Positions 61,458 through 64,000 of a DNA stretch of 64,000 nucleotides are shown here, one piece after another. Below the pieces are notes generated by a model, which was not told where the DNA came from, made no database searches, and worked only from the letters and a program-made list of their open reading frames with translations. How positions within the stretch are numbered: the first letter of the stretch is position 1; every line of letters starts with the position of its first letter. The DNA comes from an uncultured Faecalibacterium sp. (lineage in GTDB: Bacteria > Bacillota > Clostridia > Oscillospirales > Ruminococcaceae). The position numbers and the translations under genes are program-made. Where the stretch lies: positions 1-64,000 of the forward strand of contig UQDV01000003.1 in assembly GCA_900539945.1 (NCBI GenBank). The letters are read 5' to 3'.

Positions 61458-62755
61458 TCGGTTTTGGGCACAGCGGCGGCAGTTTCTGCACCGGCAGCAG
61501 CGGCAGCTTCATCGGTGAGCATGGCAGCCACGGACTGCGGTGCGGCGGGAGCAGCGGCCTCCACGGCAGGTTCTGCAGCCGGGGCAGCTGCCTGCTCTGC
61601 CGCCTTGGCGGCTTCCTCGGCGGCCTTTTTGGCCTCCCGCTCTTCCTTGAGCTTCTGTGCGCGGGCACGGGCTTCTTCCTGCCGCTGTTTGGTGCGCTCC
61701 TTGATGCGGCACACCGAGCACAGGCCCTCGGCGCTGTCCGGAGCAATGGGCTTGCCGCAGTTCTTGCACAGGGTCTTGGTGCACTTGTGCAGGCTCACCG
61801 GGCCAAGGGTGGTGAGCTGGCGCAGCTTCATGCCGTCCAGCCCCTTGTTGGAGCAGGCCGCCACGCACACGCCGCACTCACTGCACTTCCACGGGGTGAC
61901 CACCATGCGAGTCTGGCCGTCCGGCAGGTCCTCCTGCTTCAGGGCACCCGCACGGCAGGCTTTTTCGCACTTGCCGCAGGCAAAGCACTTGTCGGTGAAG
62001 CTGGGCAGATAGCAGCCGTAGTGCAGGGGATTGTCCGGCATGGCGGCCTTGAGCTGCCTGGTGCGCTGGTGCAGCAGCAGGCGGAAGTCTGCACCGCCGT
62101 CCTCGTCGCTGCGCAGGCCGGGCAGCATGCGCAGCAGCTGTTTGGTGCCGCTCTTGGAGCCGTGGCCCACCTGCTCGAACATCTCGCGGCGGGTGAGCTC
62201 CTTGACGTGGTAGGGGGCTTCGTCCGGCTCATAAGCCAGCGTGAAGCGGGCCTCGAACATCGTTTCCCCGAAGAACTCCACCAGGCGGGTCAGCTCGGCC
62301 CGCAGCTGGTCGGCGCAGGTGTCGTTCTCGCACTCGCCGCAGGGGGTCAGGTCCAGCACGATCTTTTTGTTCAGGGCCAGATAGGCCAGCGCCTCCCAGG
62401 AAAGGGACGCGATGCAGGCGCGCACCATGGAGTTTTTGCGGGCCGACTTCTCACAGCCGATCCAGATGGTATCGTTGTCGGTGTCGGCGGCAGAGGTGTC
62501 GCGCTCCACCTGCTCCGGCGAGGGGGAGATGCAGCGGCTGCGGCATACGGAGACGCACAGACCGCAGTCGGTGCAGGGGTCCCAGTCCTTGACCAGGTTG
62601 GGACGGGTAAAGATCTGATCGCCGTAGGGGCAGATATCCTTGCAGGCCGTGCAGGATTTGCGGTGCGGGTGCAGGTTCCAGCACTGGCGGCGGTTGATCT
62701 CCGGATGGGTGGTTTTCATCAGTGCATCCATCGCAGCTCTTGTAAAAAAGCCCAT
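61454..62755 (-). CDS. Polyferredoxin-like 4Fe-4S protein with zinc ribbon
   Basis: A 433-residue protein. The first ferredoxin-like pair is at about 35-75 (CTACKDICPYG and CTDCGLCVSVCRSRC). A middle domain has CGECENDTC (about 138). A second ferredoxin pair lies at about 255-305 (CFACGKCEKACRAG, CSECGVCVAACSNKG). A zinc ribbon follows (CKNCGKP ... CSVCR, about 331-352), then a helical Glu/Lys/Ala-rich tail. No signal peptide. It should shuttle electrons in the cytoplasm; the partner is unknown. AAAAGGAG is 7 bases before the ATG. It is coupled to the preceding trigger-factor-like gene (4-base gap). Confidence 0.8.
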   Translation of the reverse strand: MGFFTRAAMDALMKTTHPEINRRQCWNLHPHRKSCTACKDICPYGDQIFTRPNLVKDWDPCTDCGLCVSVCRSRCISPSPEQVERDTSAADTDNDTIWIGCEKSARKNSMVRACIASLSWEALAYLALNKKIVLDLTPCGECENDTCADQLRAELTRLVEFFGETMFEARFTLAYEPDEAPYHVKELTRREMFEQVGHGSKSGTKQLLRMLPGLRSDEDGGADFRLLLHQRTRQLKAAMPDNPLHYGCYLPSFTDKCFACGKCEKACRAGALKQEDLPDGQTRMVVTPWKCSECGVCVAACSNKGLDGMKLRQLTTLGPVSLHKCTKTLCKNCGKPIAPDSAEGLCSVCRIKERTKQRQEEARARAQKLKEEREAKKAAEEAAKAAEQAAAPAAEPAVEAAAPAAPQSVAAMLTDEAAAAAGAETAAAVPKTD

Positions 62756-62759
62756 ACGA

Positions 62760-63734
62760 TCACTCCTTTTCTACGATCGACGTGACAGCTGCATGGTCCA
62801 GCAGAAAGCGCTGGACCTTCTGGTTGGTAAGGGCGGCGGCCACAGCATCACGGGCCAGAACCCGGCGGATCTCCTCCTCCGGGTTGCCGTGCAGCCGGGC
62901 CAGACGGGCGTATTCGGCGTCCACTTCCTCATTGCTCACAGTGATGTTCTCGGCCTGTGCAATGGCCGGCACGGCCAGCATCGCGCGCATGCGGCGTGCA
63001 GCGTCCTGGCGATAGCCGGCCCGCAGCTGTTCCGGCGTGGTGTTGTTGGCCTGGCAGTACAGCTCCAGCGAGAAGCGGCTCCGGGAGAGCTTATCCTTCA
63101 GCTGCTGCAGCGCGTGGTCGGCGTTCTGGTCCAGCACGGCAGCAGGCAGCTCCACGGTCAGGTTGGCCCCGGCCAGGTCCAGCAGGGCAGCCTCAGCCAG
63201 ACGGTCAGCGTTGGCCTCGTGAGAAGCCGCTTTCTTGGCACAGATGCTCTCCCGCAGTGCGTCCAGCGTGGCAAAGCCCAGCCGCTGGGCCAGGGCATCG
63301 TCCACGGTGGGTTCCTGCTTCTGCTCCACCGTGTGCAGGCAGATCTCGAACTGCGCTGTTTTGCCGGAGAGCTCCGGCACGCGGAACTCGTCCGGGTAGG
63401 TGAAATCAAAGCGGAAGGTCTCTCCGGCGCAGTGGCCGTACACGGCCTGCTCGGCGGCAGGCATGAGCTGGGCGGTGCCCAGTGTCACGGTCACCTGTTC
63501 CATGCGGCTGTCTGGGATGGGCGCACCGTCCAGAAAGCCCTCAAAATCCAGCGTGACCCGCATCCCCCGGGCAGCGGGGGCGCTGGTGGCGCAGAAAGGC
63601 GCATGACGGCGGGCAAGGCTTTTCAGTTCAGAAGCAACGGCGGCTTCGGTCACCGGGCGCACCCGGCGGGTGACCGGCAGGCCCTTGTACTGCCCCAGCG
63701 TGACCGGCGGCAGAGCATTTGCGGTTTGTTCCAT
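62760..63734 (-). CDS. Trigger-factor-like protein lacking the ribosome-binding domain
   Basis: A 324-residue protein. An FKBP-type domain spans about 60-150 (GMRVTLDFEGFLDGAPIPDS ... FDFTYPDEFRVPELSGKTAQFEI). A trigger-factor C-terminal chaperone part follows (about 155-320). The usual N-terminal domain of about 110 residues with the ribosome-contact GFRKGK loop is reduced to some 45 residues without that motif. The canonical tig gene is thus presumably elsewhere, and this one may chaperone a specific client, perhaps its operon partner. GGAGG is 9 bases before ATG 63734. Confidence 0.8.
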   Translation of the reverse strand: MEQTANALPPVTLGQYKGLPVTRRVRPVTEAAVASELKSLARRHAPFCATSAPAARGMRVTLDFEGFLDGAPIPDSRMEQVTVTLGTAQLMPAAEQAVYGHCAGETFRFDFTYPDEFRVPELSGKTAQFEICLHTVEQKQEPTVDDALAQRLGFATLDALRESICAKKAASHEANADRLAEAALLDLAGANLTVELPAAVLDQNADHALQQLKDKLSRSRFSLELYCQANNTTPEQLRAGYRQDAARRMRAMLAVPAIAQAENITVSNEEVDAEYARLARLHGNPEEEIRRVLARDAVAAALTNQKVQRFLLDHAAVTSIVEKE

Positions 63735-63762
63735 GGCAGGGAACCTCCATTCCAGTAAGCGC

Positions 63763-64000
63763 TTACAGCCCGCGGGCAGCAAGCCAGTTTTCGGCGACCT
63801 GAGAGAACATCTCAGGGTATTTGGCATCTTCTTCGGTAAAGGCACTGAGGTAATACTCCACCTCGGCGCGGCTGGGGGCTACCGTGCGCCGCCAGATGGT
63901 AAAGGTGGTGCCGTTGCCCATGTCAAAGGTCTCTTCCAGTGCGAAGTATTCGTCGCGCACGGCCAGGAACATGTCGTTCAGCTTGTGGGACATCTCGTTC
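63763..64000 (-). CDS. Uncharacterised protein, 5' end at or beyond window edge
   Basis: An open frame ends at 63763 and reads NEMSHKLNDMFLAVRDEYFA ... AENWLAARGL. An ATG lies at 63993, but the frame is open to the window edge and no ribosome site can be seen, so the gene may be longer. About 78 residues are visible, acidic, with FTIWRRTVAPSRAEVEYYL; no motif I recognise. It is 28 bases from the trigger-factor-like gene and on the same strand, so the three probably form one operon. Confidence 0.6.
   Translation of the reverse strand, partial: NEMSHKLNDMFLAVRDEYFALEETFDMGNGTTFTIWRRTVAPSRAEVEYYLSAFTEEDAKYPEMFSQVAENWLAARGL

Overview
The window looks like a chromosomal segment of a GC-rich Gram-positive anaerobe of the Oscillospiraceae/Ruminococcaceae, most likely Faecalibacterium or a close relative. 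The grounds are the Clostridia-type ParE/ParC pair, peptidase T and D-lactate dehydrogenase, a sortase-assembled pilus locus, a FeoA-FeoA-FeoB iron operon with a Cys-rich accessory protein, strong Shine-Dalgarno sites, and intergenic repeats of a kind common in gut Clostridia. The genus call is an inference; no rRNA is present.

Layout. 1-1242 is the edge of what looks like an integrative element: small Cys-rich genes, helically phased short repeats, a complete tRNA-Arg(CCU), and about 250 bp further on a host-like tRNA-Arg cut in its anticodon loop. 1391-7048 is housekeeping: a K+ channel subunit (KtrB), PepT, a D-2-hydroxyacid dehydrogenase, an FMN-binding lipoprotein and phosphofructokinase. 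7294-9020 is the most rearranged part: tRNA-Gln and tRNA-Pro, an array of hairpin repeats, and a decayed, spliced-together remnant of a type III-A CRISPR-Cas operon (pieces of csm1, csm4 and csm5). 9162-15242 has glycerate kinase and a surface cluster on the minus strand (coiled-coil protein with a frameshift, signal peptidase I, LPXTG pilin, class C sortase), then a peptide with a double-glycine-type leader and a small repeat-containing secreted protein. 15492-22749 has tRNA-Gln, an S11 carboxypeptidase homologue that has lost its catalytic residues, a phosphoesterase, a glycosyltransferase, an acyltransferase, RecG and a GNAT enzyme.

22893-23524 is a five-tRNA operon (Phe, Gly, Asp, Gly, Cys). 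23855-30443 holds parE, parC, rlmH and glycyl-tRNA synthetase. 30721-40729 has a GGDEF-REC-HD-GYP signalling protein, a SpoIID-like secreted protein, and a rhamnose/cell-wall polysaccharide block (two GT2 proteins, rfbA, rfbD, rfbB; no rfbC seen). 41561-49660 is a probable metal regulon: a DUF3793 protein, feoA-feoA-feoB with its Cys-rich partner, and a DtxR-family repressor followed by a heterodimeric ABC exporter. Copies of GTTAG-N6-CTAAC or close variants lie ahead of each transcription unit. 49733-52911 has three SGNH hydrolase paralogues, 53052-54785 an acyl-CoA synthetase-like enzyme, 54950-61290 a complete oppABCDF oligopeptide uptake operon, and 61454-64000 a polyferredoxin, a trigger-factor-like protein without its ribosome-binding domain, and a gene cut by the window end.

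The least explained signals are the CRISPR-Cas relic with its neighbouring hairpin array, the cut tRNA-Arg beside an intact copy, the shared iron-regulon operator with a nested 52-bp palindrome at feoA, and the catalytically dead carboxypeptidase.
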